45,642 nucleotides of DNA from Pedobacter sp. UBA4863 (lineage in GTDB: Bacteria > Bacteroidota > Bacteroidia > Sphingobacteriales > Sphingobacteriaceae). The stretch lies in the NCBI RefSeq assembly GCF_002399615.1, contig NZ_DHDZ01000041.1, forward strand, positions 7,880 to 53,521. The letters are read 5' to 3'. Below, piece after piece: positions 17,349 to 25,672 of this stretch. Made by a program: the position numbers and the translations under genes. The notes below the pieces were generated by a model. That model worked only from the letters and a program-made list of their open reading frames with translations, did not search any database and was not told where the DNA came from. Position 1 is the first letter of the stretch. Each line of letters begins with the position of its first letter.

Positions 17349-17349
17349 G
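17322..17349 (+). promoter_or_regulatory. Probable promoter of tsaB
   Basis: TTG at 17322-17324, a 17-base spacer, and TAACTTTG at 17342-17349, a full TAnnTTTG match, 25 bases before the ATG at 17374. A TTG at 17347-17349, in frame with tsaB, is the end of this box and not a start codon. Confidence 0.55.
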
Positions 17350-17373
17350 TACTATCAGACTTTCAACTATCCA

Positions 17374-18060
17374 ATGTCAACAATACTTCAAATAGAAACA
17401 GCAACGCCCGTATGTTCGGTAGCAATTTCGGTAAACGGACAAACTATTGCCTTAAAGGAAGAAAAAGCACCCAATATACATGCCGCTAGCTTAACGCTTT
17501 TTATAGAAGAAGTGATGAAAACTGCAGGTTTAACTTACGATAAGTTAGATGCCATTGCCGTAAGCAAAGGCCCGGGTTCTTACACGGGTTTGCGCATAGG
17601 CGTTTCTACGGCTAAAGGCTTGTGCTTTGCATTGGATAAGCCCTTAATCGCAATTAATACGTTGAAAATGATGGCCAATGGCTATTTGTTGCAGCACGCT
17701 AATTTTGGTGGTTTAGTTTGCCCAATGATTGATGCCCGTAGAATGGAAGTGTTTACAGCTGTTTTTGACCATCATTTAGGCGAAATTGAACATACCCACG
17801 CAAAAATTGTAGATGATAAAAGCTTTGTGTTAGAATTGCAAGGCCATTTTATTTCGTTTATTGGCGATGGTGCAGAAAAATGTAAAGCAGTAATTGATAA
17901 TCCGAATGCCCATTTTAACCTCGAAAATTTTAATAGTGCAAGTTGTATGAGCAATTTGGCTTTTGCGGCATATGAAGTTAAAAATTTTGAAGATGTGGCT
18001 TACTTCGAACCTTTTTACCTAAAAGATTTTGTATTTACTACGCCTAAGAAAAAGGCTTGA
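17374..18060 (+). CDS. tsaB: tRNA t6A biosynthesis protein TsaB
   Basis: 228 residues, the ASKHA-fold partner of TsaD in the threonylcarbamoyl-transfer complex that makes t6A37 in tRNAs. Family motifs are ILQIETATPVCSVAIS at the N-terminus, LDAIAVSKGPGSYTGLRIG (residues about 60-78) and CPMIDARRMEVF. I start at the ATG at 17374, since MSTILQIETAT is the usual start. An upstream in-frame TTG at 17347 lies in the promoter. It follows yidD with its own promoter and ends 55 bases before the convergent DUF5723-like gene. Confidence 0.95.
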   Translation: MSTILQIETATPVCSVAISVNGQTIALKEEKAPNIHAASLTLFIEEVMKTAGLTYDKLDAIAVSKGPGSYTGLRIGVSTAKGLCFALDKPLIAINTLKMMANGYLLQHANFGGLVCPMIDARRMEVFTAVFDHHLGEIEHTHAKIVDDKSFVLELQGHFISFIGDGAEKCKAVIDNPNAHFNLENFNSASCMSNLAFAAYEVKNFEDVAYFEPFYLKDFVFTTPKKKA

Positions 18061-18115
18061 TAAATTCATGATTTTAGTGTTGCGAATTGTTAACCGAAAA
18101 TTACGAACCAAAGGC

Positions 18116-19534
18116 TTATTTCTTCTTCTTAAAAACACCGAAGATACTGCCGAAGAAACTTTTCCGTTCTTTTTCTTTTCCAACGCCCGGCATCCAACTC
18201 CTATTCATGGGGTGCTCTACAATGTAGCCAATTTTAAAGGCCATCCCTAAATAAACAGAGCCCCTGTTGTAGCCAGTTTCTATAGCTTGGTTGTTCTTAA
18301 TGATGTCTTTGCTGGCATAATAGCTTTGCAATAGGTCATTAGTGCCTAAAAACATTTCAAAGTTTGGGGTTTGTATCATTCCTTGGGTGCCTAGCCTAAA
18401 ATTTTTGTCGGTATTGTAGCTTGGTATAACGCTAAAAGAAAAAGTGCCAGATTTTAGGGTGTTTACTAAAGCAGCTTCGCCATATTTATTAAATATTGTT
18501 TTGGTAATGATTAAACTGGGTATATAAGGTCCAAAAGTTTTAGAGATCAGAAAATCGGCCCTGCTGTTAATAGGGGCAATAAAACTTTTTTGTTGTGTAT
18601 TGTTTTTGGCCATTTCGTCTAAGGCTCGTTGAAGTTTTGTTTCTGCCGGTTCGCCTGTATTTCCAACAAGAGGCACATTGGTTGCCGTAATATCAAAAGC
18701 GCCAGAGTACGATTTTTTGCCCCACCTAATAAAGCCGAGGTCTTTTACATTGGCCATTAAAAAAATACCAGATTTGGTAGTGTAGGTGGTGCCTAAAGTA
18801 ATTGCTGTGCCTAAATTTTTAAACGGTAGGGCATTTTTAAAGTTAAGTTCGCCACCTTCTGGGTAATTGAGCCTAAACTTTGCGGCCATAGCTACATCCA
18901 TAGTGCTAGTGGTAACGGTGGCCGATGATTTACTTGCATTAAATGCTGCGTAACCGATACCGCTTAATAAACTAACTTTTGCGCCCAATGCCCATCTTTT
19001 GGTATAGTTTTCACGATAGGTAAAACTGATTTGGTGATAGGTTTGCAGCTTGCCGTTGTTGTTAAATATATTAGCTCTGGGTATGGTTGTAAATTGCTGA
19101 AAAGTGTCGTAAAAAAGTCCACGGCTAATGTTTTTGTCGTAGTCAACCTGTGTTTCCGACTTTATTTGCCATGAAAAGCCCATTTCACTGTGGTACTTAT
19201 GGTATTTGAATAACCTCAGTGCTACTAAATATACATTTATGTTTTCACGCATCACCTCAGGATTTTTAAAGGCTCCAATTCTGCTTTGGCTATATCCACG
19301 CTCCATTAGCTTTCTTATGGCTTCATTTGAGGCGCCTTTGCTTAAGCTACTTAAATCCATGTAGGGGATAAGGAAATTGGATGCAATGTTACGGGAAGAG
19401 TCCAGTGTAAAAGATTTTTGTGCGGGATTCTCAAAAGAATCGAACAAAGTTTTAGTGTTAAAGAGTGCATATTGTTGCGCTTGTGCTTGGTGGGCAAGCG
19501 CAACTAGAAGAAATATAGCTAGGCATCTTTTCAT
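18116..19534 (-). CDS. DUF5723-like secreted or outer-membrane protein
   Basis: 472 residues with a Sec signal peptide (AIFLLVALAHQAQA). The body is rich in alternating aromatic/polar strands (for example TYHQISFTYRENYTKRW, FRLGTQGMIQTPNFEMFL), which suggests an outer-membrane barrel or beta-rich fold. N-terminal features such as LFNTKTLFDSFENPAQKSF are what I associate with the DUF5723 family of Bacteroidota, but I cannot confirm this without a search. No function is known for it. It starts 25 bases after the stop of an upstream gene on the same strand, so they are probably cotranscribed. The C-terminus is basic (FGVFKKKK). Confidence 0.8.
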   Translation of the reverse strand: MKRCLAIFLLVALAHQAQAQQYALFNTKTLFDSFENPAQKSFTLDSSRNIASNFLIPYMDLSSLSKGASNEAIRKLMERGYSQSRIGAFKNPEVMRENINVYLVALRLFKYHKYHSEMGFSWQIKSETQVDYDKNISRGLFYDTFQQFTTIPRANIFNNNGKLQTYHQISFTYRENYTKRWALGAKVSLLSGIGYAAFNASKSSATVTTSTMDVAMAAKFRLNYPEGGELNFKNALPFKNLGTAITLGTTYTTKSGIFLMANVKDLGFIRWGKKSYSGAFDITATNVPLVGNTGEPAETKLQRALDEMAKNNTQQKSFIAPINSRADFLISKTFGPYIPSLIITKTIFNKYGEAALVNTLKSGTFSFSVIPSYNTDKNFRLGTQGMIQTPNFEMFLGTNDLLQSYYASKDIIKNNQAIETGYNRGSVYLGMAFKIGYIVEHPMNRSWMPGVGKEKERKSFFGSIFGVFKKKK

Positions 19535-19559
19535 AAAACTGATGTTACATGTAAATAAG

Positions 19560-21113
19560 CTATTGTAAGGTGTCTATATCAACTTTTGTTTGGTTTTTAA
19601 GCAGGAGAATATTACTCAGAAATTTACCATTGTCGGCAGATAATTGATAACCAAAAGCGTTGTAGTTTTTAAGGCCGTTCGTTGCTTTGTATTGTTTATA
19701 GTAAGCTGGCTTTAGGTTTCTTCCTAAAATGTTGTTGCTGTTTTTATGGTTAATGTAAAAAGCAACGGTTGCCGTACTCGATGTTTGGTCTTTAAAATGT
19801 GCGTAATCATCGGTTTTAATTAACAGCTCGTTGTTCTTGTAGCTGTTTAAAAATACCTGAATGCTACTGGCGTAATTTGCCATTACAAAATGATTGTCGA
19901 TAATGGTGTAAAATGGTCGCTCGAATTTTTTAAAAGGCTCTCCAAAAAAATGGTAGAGTATAGCAGATTCTTTAAAAATTCTTATGTCTGGCGCATATTC
20001 GCTGCTCAAGTCTAAAAGTAATTGTCCAAGTTTGTCGCCGTTTTTTATTTCAATGATCCCTAGTTTTTCTCCGCTTTTTAATTGAAAAACAGCGAGCTGT
20101 TCATTAAAGTATTGAGGAAAGGTTTGTGCGATATCTACCCTGTATTTTTCGTTGATTGCTTTGTGTTGCTGCTCAATTTTGGCATATTCTTTTTGCTCTT
20201 TTTGTTGCGTTTTTAAATCATCGCTCCATTTTTTGTAATCGGTTATTGCAAAAAAAGTATAATTGGCAGTTTGTTCTGGTAAAAACTGATCTATGTTTAT
20301 TTTTTGTTCCTTTTGCCCCACAAACAGGCTTAAATAACTTTGCTTCTCTTGCAAATTGGTATAGCCATTTAGTAAAAACTTATCGCTACTAAAATTATAG
20401 CTTAGCGCAGCGTAGGCGTTTTGTTTGTTAAAAATACTTAGTTCGCCCGTTAGGTTGGTATTTAGTATGTTTTTAAGAAGTACGGGCAATTGTTGGTAGT
20501 TGATATAGATATTTGCCAGTGTGTTTTTAATCCTACTGTTTTGCTTGATATAGGAAGCGAAATCATTTTTTTCATTTTTAAAAGCGCTTAGCTTATTTAA
20601 GCTTGCTGCATTGTTAGAGAGTAAAATAGATTGCCCGTTAAAGCTTAAATAACATTTAGCACTATCGCCAAATTTAACTTCGTAAATATTTTTTTCTTGG
20701 TTAACAGTAGCCTTAAGTTGCTTTAGTAAAGAGAGGTCTATCTGTTTTAATTTAGTTTGGGTAGCCAATACAAAATCAACATGGTTCGCTTTGCTAGGCA
20801 AAAACCCAATAATAATTTTTTCGCCATCAATAATTTGATTGATTTTGTGATGCTTTATTACATTTTCTCTTAATAAGCTCAATAACCTGCTCTTTTCTGG
20901 GCCAAGTATGTGGTCTATAATTTGTTGCCCGCTAAGAATATCGTAAAAGGTTTTGTCGTTTTCGAAAGCAAAAATAATTGGCGCATTGGCCGATAGTATA
21001 TTTAAGGCATTGTCAGAAGCGGTATTTTCTCTATTTAAATTAGAAAAATATAAATAAGTCATGCTTGCTACACCAAGCGTCAATAAAATTAGTAGGATAA
21101 TAATCTTTCTCAT
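19560..21113 (-). CDS. Single-pass membrane protein of unknown function
   Basis: 517 residues. An N-terminal hydrophobic segment (IIILLILLTLGVASMTYLYF) without a clear cleavage site acts as a signal anchor, leaving a large periplasmic domain. The domain alternates strands with polar helices, for example IIFAFENDKTFYDILSG, KCYLSFNGQSILLSNNAASL and PFYTIIDNHFVMANYASS. The strand with SNN or ANY near it resembles the repeats of DUF3352-type proteins, but I do not assign it. It is upstream of the DUF5723-like gene by 25 bases in the same direction. Its neighbour DUF423 is divergent. Confidence 0.78.
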   Translation of the reverse strand: MRKIIILLILLTLGVASMTYLYFSNLNRENTASDNALNILSANAPIIFAFENDKTFYDILSGQQIIDHILGPEKSRLLSLLRENVIKHHKINQIIDGEKIIIGFLPSKANHVDFVLATQTKLKQIDLSLLKQLKATVNQEKNIYEVKFGDSAKCYLSFNGQSILLSNNAASLNKLSAFKNEKNDFASYIKQNSRIKNTLANIYINYQQLPVLLKNILNTNLTGELSIFNKQNAYAALSYNFSSDKFLLNGYTNLQEKQSYLSLFVGQKEQKINIDQFLPEQTANYTFFAITDYKKWSDDLKTQQKEQKEYAKIEQQHKAINEKYRVDIAQTFPQYFNEQLAVFQLKSGEKLGIIEIKNGDKLGQLLLDLSSEYAPDIRIFKESAILYHFFGEPFKKFERPFYTIIDNHFVMANYASSIQVFLNSYKNNELLIKTDDYAHFKDQTSSTATVAFYINHKNSNNILGRNLKPAYYKQYKATNGLKNYNAFGYQLSADNGKFLSNILLLKNQTKVDIDTLQ

Positions 21114-21204
21114 AACAGCTACAGCAAATTTAATTTAATTTTATGATTAGCGGGATTGTAATGGCATTTTCTTAAATTAGCATCATTTAAAGCCGTTACC
21201 ATAT

Positions 21205-21591
21205 ATGAATAAACGAATAATTTTAACTGCTGCTTTGTTTGGTGCATTAGCGGTAATATTAGGTGCGTTTGGCGCTCACGCACTGAAAAACATTGTTGCT
21301 GCAAATCAACTCGAAACTTGGCAAAAAGGGGTAGAATACCAGTTTTACCATACCTTTGCTATTTTGTACCTCTCTACTTTTGCCCGTTATAAAAATAAGC
21401 TAATTGGTTTGTCGTTCGTGTTTTTTAGCATAGGTATTGTACTGTTTTCTGGTTCGTTGTACTTGCTTGCTATTAAAGACGCTTATGGTCTTTCCTTTGC
21501 GCAGTTTTTAGGTCCTGTAACTCCAATTGGTGGCCTTTGTTTTATTATAGGTTGGATTTTCTTGTTCTTGGCGGCTTTAAAAGATAAATAA
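21205..21591 (+). CDS. DUF423 family small membrane protein
   Basis: 128 residues with four hydrophobic helices (about 5-25, 45-65, 70-92, 100-123). The DUF423/YgdD signature is clear: LGAFGAHALK near residue 20 and WQKGVEYQFYHTFAILYL near 40-57. It is an inner-membrane protein with no established function. Its stop codon directly abuts the priA ATG with no spacer, so translation of priA is probably coupled to it. Confidence 0.92.
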   Translation: MNKRIILTAALFGALAVILGAFGAHALKNIVAANQLETWQKGVEYQFYHTFAILYLSTFARYKNKLIGLSFVFFSIGIVLFSGSLYLLAIKDAYGLSFAQFLGPVTPIGGLCFIIGWIFLFLAALKDK

Positions 21592-24066
21592 ATGCATTTT
21601 GCGGAGTCGGATTTTTTGGAGCGGGAAACCTTGTTTGTAGAGATAGTTTTGCCGCTGTCTTTAGCAATTAACTACACTTATAGAGTGCCTTATGAGCTTA
21701 ATGAGGCAGTTGCCGTAGGAAAAAGGGTAGTGGTGCAATTTGGTAAGCACAAGATTTACACGGCTCTGGTAAAAAGCATTGGCAAAAACCCACCAGCACA
21801 TTACCAAGCAAAGTATATTATTGATGTAATAGATGATTATCCGGTAGTTAACGAAAAGCAATTTGAATTTTGGAACTGGATTACCTCTTATTATTTGTGC
21901 AACGAAGGCGATGTAATGTCGGCGGCCTTACCTACCGGATTAAAGTTAGCTAGCGAAACAGTATTGTTATTGAGGGAAGAATTGCCTGAAGAACTAGATT
22001 TAAGCGATAAAGAACAACTTATTTTCGAGGTGTTGCACAAGCAGCATCGTATCAGTATTGATGAGGTTGCTAGTCTTTTAGGACAAAAAACAGTTTATCC
22101 GATAGTAAACTCTTTAATTGCCAAAGAAGTAATTGTAGCTGCCGAAGAAGTGGTTGATAAGTACAAGCCACTGTTAAAATCGTTTGTAAAGTTGCACGAT
22201 TTTTACCACGACGATGTTAATTTGAAAGCGCTTTTTGAGCAATTAGAAAAAGCCCCCAAACAATTAGACGCTTTGTTGGCATACCTAAAGTTAAGTAAGG
22301 GTAAAGGTTTTGTAGCTAAAAACCAGCTAATAGAAGAAAGTGGGAGCGGGCAAGCGGCGCTAAAAGCATTGGCCGATAAAGGTGTTTTTTATATAGAAAA
22401 AAGACCCGTAAGCAGGTTAAGTAGCGATGGCGAGCTGTTTGATATTAATTTTGAGCTGAGCGATCACCAAAAAGGGGCATTAGCAAAAGTTAAAGAACAA
22501 TTTGAAACCAAGGATGTGGTTTTGCTACATGGTGTTACTGCCGCAGGTAAAACCCAACTTTATATTAAACTTATTGAAGAAGCCATTGCTAATGGCGGAC
22601 AAGTGTTGTTCTTGCTGCCAGAAATTGCTTTGACTACGCAAATTGTAGAAAGAATAAAACTTTATTTCGGCAATAAAATTGGTGTTTATCATTCTAAGTT
22701 TAACGATAATGAACGTGTTGAAATTTGGAACAAAGTGCTTAGTGGCGCTTATCAGGTAGTTTTGGGAGCAAGGTCTGCGGTGCTATTGCCTTTTTCAGAT
22801 TTAAAATTGGTGGTAGTTGACGAAGAACATGAGAATTCTTACAAGCAATATGATCCTGCGCCACGATACCAAGCTAGAGATGCAGCCGTTTATCTAGGGC
22901 ATTTGCATCGAGCTAAAGTAGTTTTAGGATCGGCTACGCCATCTTTAGAAAGTTATTATAACGCTAAAACAGATAAGTATGGTTTGGTGGAACTTACCGA
23001 ACGTTTTGGGGGCGTGCAATTACCTTTGCAAGAAGTGGTAAGCATTGCCGAAGAAACCAAGAGAAAAAAAATGATTTCGTACTTTACCAGTGTTTTGGTT
23101 GATGATATTGCCGATGCGCTAGAGAAAAAGGAACAGGTTATTTTATTTCAGAACCGTAGGGGATACGCCACTATTTTAATTTGTGCTACTTGTGGCTATG
23201 CCCCAAAATGCGTGAATTGCGATGTGAGTTTAACTTATCATAAATCTAGCGGCAAGCTACATTGTCATTATTGTGGTTATCATCAAAGTAGTATCAATGT
23301 TTGTCCTGCTTGCGGTTCTGTGCATGTAGAACAAAAGGGCTTTGGTACCGAGCGTATAGAAGAAGAATTGAGCCTGATTTTTCCCGATGCCAAAATAGCC
23401 AGATTGGATTTAGATAGTACACGTACCAAGAACGGAATGCAGCAAATCATTAGCGATTTTCAGGAAAAGAAAAACGATATATTGATAGGTACACAAATGG
23501 TGGCCAAAGGTTTGGACTTTGAGAACGTGAGTTTAATTGGCGTAATTAACGCAGATACTTTGTTGAATTTTCCAGACTTTAGAGCATTTGAACGAAGCTA
23601 TCAGTTGTTGGCCCAGGTGGCAGGTAGGGCAGGTAGAAGGGATAAACAAGGCAAGGTTTGCATACAAGCTTATGCAGACGACCATCGGATTATTAAGCAA
23701 GTAATTAACAATGATTACCAGCAAATGTATAACGACGAGCTGGAAGAACGTAAACAGTTTAATTATCCGCCTTTCTCACGTTTAATTTTTGTTAATGTAA
23801 AACACAAAGACGCAAATGTACTGAACCTAGCAGCACAAACTTTGGCGGTTAATTTGCGTGCACAATTAGGGAAAAGAGTGTTAGGGCCAGAACAGCCTTT
23901 AGTTGCCCGTGTTAGAAATTATTATATCAAACAAATTATCCTTAAAATAGAAAGAACGGCTGCCATACAGAAAGTGAAAACAGTCTTGTTAGATACTATC
24001 AAAGATTTTAACTCGCAAAAAGATTTTCGTAGTGTAATTACGCAGATTGATGTAGATCCGTATTAG
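21592..24066 (+). CDS. priA: Primosomal protein N' (PriA helicase)
   Basis: 824 residues, a superfamily 2 3'-5' DNA helicase that restarts stalled replication forks. After the N-terminal 3'-binding domain (FVEIVLPLSLAINYTYRVP) and a winged-helix part come Walker A HGVTAAGKTQLY, the DEEH box VVDEEHENSYKQY, GSATPSLES, and the zinc-binding Cys cluster (CATCGYAPKCVNC and CHYCG then CPACGS, eight Cys in four pairs). The helicase motifs GTQMVAKGLDF and QVAGRAGR follow. Walker A reads TAAGKT instead of the more common TGSGKT, but the GKT is kept. It overlaps the convergent outer-membrane gene by four bases. Confidence 0.97.
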   Translation: MHFAESDFLERETLFVEIVLPLSLAINYTYRVPYELNEAVAVGKRVVVQFGKHKIYTALVKSIGKNPPAHYQAKYIIDVIDDYPVVNEKQFEFWNWITSYYLCNEGDVMSAALPTGLKLASETVLLLREELPEELDLSDKEQLIFEVLHKQHRISIDEVASLLGQKTVYPIVNSLIAKEVIVAAEEVVDKYKPLLKSFVKLHDFYHDDVNLKALFEQLEKAPKQLDALLAYLKLSKGKGFVAKNQLIEESGSGQAALKALADKGVFYIEKRPVSRLSSDGELFDINFELSDHQKGALAKVKEQFETKDVVLLHGVTAAGKTQLYIKLIEEAIANGGQVLFLLPEIALTTQIVERIKLYFGNKIGVYHSKFNDNERVEIWNKVLSGAYQVVLGARSAVLLPFSDLKLVVVDEEHENSYKQYDPAPRYQARDAAVYLGHLHRAKVVLGSATPSLESYYNAKTDKYGLVELTERFGGVQLPLQEVVSIAEETKRKKMISYFTSVLVDDIADALEKKEQVILFQNRRGYATILICATCGYAPKCVNCDVSLTYHKSSGKLHCHYCGYHQSSINVCPACGSVHVEQKGFGTERIEEELSLIFPDAKIARLDLDSTRTKNGMQQIISDFQEKKNDILIGTQMVAKGLDFENVSLIGVINADTLLNFPDFRAFERSYQLLAQVAGRAGRRDKQGKVCIQAYADDHRIIKQVINNDYQQMYNDELEERKQFNYPPFSRLIFVNVKHKDANVLNLAAQTLAVNLRAQLGKRVLGPEQPLVARVRNYYIKQIILKIERTAAIQKVKTVLLDTIKDFNSQKDFRSVITQIDVDPY

Positions 24067-24743
24067 TTTTTACCTACTAAATGAAATTGTATGCCTATTG
24101 AAATTGGATTTAGGAAGGTTTCTAACTTGTTGTACCTAGCAAAGGTTCTGGTATTTGATAAATCATCCATTACAGTTTCCTGACGTTCGTAAGAATAGTA
24201 AAATTCGATACTCGACTCTGCAAATAAACTTACCTGATTAAGTACATTGAATTTTAAACCTAACAGAGGGCTAAATGTTCCTCCGTTTTTACTGGTGTTA
24301 GCAGCGTAAGAACTATTTAAACGAGCAGGGTTTTTAGCTTGTAGATTGCCTCGGAAACTATGGGATCTAAAACCAAAATCTGCAGCAAAATAAGGTTGTA
24401 TTACGGAGTAATTGAAGTTTTTCTCAAATCCGAATTTAATGGCATAATCATTTAAACTGCCTTTTGCCGTTTCGCAGTTATCGCATTGGTTGTTAAATGT
24501 GAAATCTCTCTTATAAAGATAATAGCCGCTTATTCTAAAGGCCATCTGATTGTCGTTAAATCTAATGATGCCACCATTTACCCAAGACTTTATATTGTCG
24601 TCGGTATTTGCTTGCTGTAATATTTTAGGCATTTGCATTAAGTTGAAAGCTTTTATACCAATGCTGTAGTTATAATTGCCATCTACTTGGGCAAATGATT
24701 TAGCGCTAATTAATATAAGAATACCGATAATAAATCTTTTCAT
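24063..24743 (-). CDS. Outer-membrane beta-barrel protein, unknown function
   Basis: 226 residues with signal peptide MKRFIIGILILISAKSFAQ. The mature protein has alternating strands with aromatic girdle residues, such as MAFRISGYYLYKRDF, PYFAADFGFRSHSF and FSPLLGLKFNVLNQ, ending IGIQFHLVGKN. This fits an 8-10 strand OmpA-like or porin-family barrel. A CDNC pair near residue 80 may form a local disulfide. I start at the ATG at 24743 rather than the longer frame's start, because the former begins the signal peptide. It is a single gene convergent with priA. Confidence 0.82.
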   Translation of the reverse strand: MKRFIIGILILISAKSFAQVDGNYNYSIGIKAFNLMQMPKILQQANTDDNIKSWVNGGIIRFNDNQMAFRISGYYLYKRDFTFNNQCDNCETAKGSLNDYAIKFGFEKNFNYSVIQPYFAADFGFRSHSFRGNLQAKNPARLNSSYAANTSKNGGTFSPLLGLKFNVLNQVSLFAESSIEFYYSYERQETVMDDLSNTRTFARYNKLETFLNPISIGIQFHLVGKN

Positions 24744-24894
24744 CTGTACAATGCTGTTTGCGCAAAAATAGAAAATATTTATCACCGAACGTTGTTAAAG
24801 GTTACATTATCTTAAATCTCTGTAGATTATGTGTTGTTAAAACGCATTTAGTAGTATGTTAAAGTTGATTGTTGGTAAATAATGTAAACATTAG

Positions 24895-24927
24895 TTTGCT
24901 TAAATATGGAGTTTAAACTTATTTTTG
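24895..24927 (+). promoter_or_regulatory. Promoter of pcm, probably leaderless
   Basis: TTTG at 24895-24898, a 21-base spacer, TATTTTTG at 24920-24927: both elements match fully. The ATG at 24934 is 7 bases past the box, the same geometry as the M16 gene at the window's start. The TTG at 24925-24927 is part of the box and not a start. Confidence 0.75.
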
Positions 24928-24933
24928 GCACAA

Positions 24934-25590
24934 ATGGCGTATAAGTTCGTAGATAATTACAGAGAAAAAGGAGCAAGAAAACAGCTTGTAGAAATTTTAA
25001 GGGAACGAGGCATCTCTGATGCTAAGGTGCTTAGGGCAATAGGTAAAGTTCCCCGTCATTTCTTTTTTGATGAAACTTTTTGGAACCAAGCCTATAAGGA
25101 CATTGCTTTCCCTATTGGTGATGGCCAAACCATTTCGCAACCCTATACGGTAGCTTACCAAACGGAGTTGCTGCATATTCAAAAAGGAGATAAGGTACTA
25201 GAGATTGGTACAGGATCGGGGTATCAAACTTGTGTTTTAATGGAGCTTGGCGCCAATGTTTATACTATTGAGCGACAAGAAAACCTATATGCCAGAACTA
25301 TTAAAGTTTTGCCTGGCATGGGGTACAATGCCAATTTCTTTTTGGGCGATGGCTCTAAAGGCATTGAAGCGCATGCTCCTTATGCCAAAATAATTGTAAC
25401 GGCCGGTGCGCCTTTTGTACCAGAAATATTGTTGAAACAGTTAAAAATTGGCGGTATTCTGGTTATCCCGGTAGGGGATGAAAAATCTCAGAAAATGATT
25501 ACCGTAATTCGCGTTAGCGAAAACGAATACGATAGAATTGAACTAGATACTTTTAGATTTGTGCCTTTGGTTGGCGACCAGGCGTGGTAG
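24934..25590 (+). CDS. pcm: Protein-L-isoaspartate O-methyltransferase
   Basis: 218 residues. It methylates L-isoaspartyl residues in damaged proteins with SAM, starting their repair. Motifs are VPRHFFFDE, the family loop IGDGQTISQPYTVA, SAM motif I VLEIGTGSGYQTCVL, motif post-I VYTIERQ and the late motif RFVPLVGDQAW. I use the ATG at 24934; an ORF start at TTG 24925 falls in the -7 box. It is a single gene with a consensus promoter. No surE is next to it, unlike in proteobacteria. Confidence 0.95.
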   Translation: MAYKFVDNYREKGARKQLVEILRERGISDAKVLRAIGKVPRHFFFDETFWNQAYKDIAFPIGDGQTISQPYTVAYQTELLHIQKGDKVLEIGTGSGYQTCVLMELGANVYTIERQENLYARTIKVLPGMGYNANFFLGDGSKGIEAHAPYAKIIVTAGAPFVPEILLKQLKIGGILVIPVGDEKSQKMITVIRVSENEYDRIELDTFRFVPLVGDQAW

Positions 25591-25598
25591 TTTTGGAT

Positions 25599-25669
25599 AA
25601 AGGAACAAGGAAAAAAGACTTTGACATATAATCTTTGTTCCTTGCTCCTTGTTCTTTATTCCTTGCTCC
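25599..25669. repeat. AAGGAACAAGGA-type inverted and tandem repeat
   Basis: AAAGGAACAAGGA (25599-25611 region) faces TCCTTGTTCTTTA (25646-25658), its reverse complement with one base missing. Two copies of CCTTGCTCC (25641-25649 and 25661-25669), preceded by TTGTT and TTATT, add tandem structure. It fills the gap between the convergent pcm and NamZ-like genes. It may form a hairpin on both strands and act as a terminator, or it may be a dispersed repeat of the genome. Confidence 0.55.
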
Positions 25670-25672
25670 AAT

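Noticed and set aside
23200..23330. PriA Walker A change TAAGKT as a defect
   Set aside because: GKT and the DEEH-type box are intact, and the Cys cluster is complete; this is normal family variation.
24925..24933. TTG start upstream of pcm
   Set aside because: It is the end of the TATTTTTG box and would be upstream of transcription.
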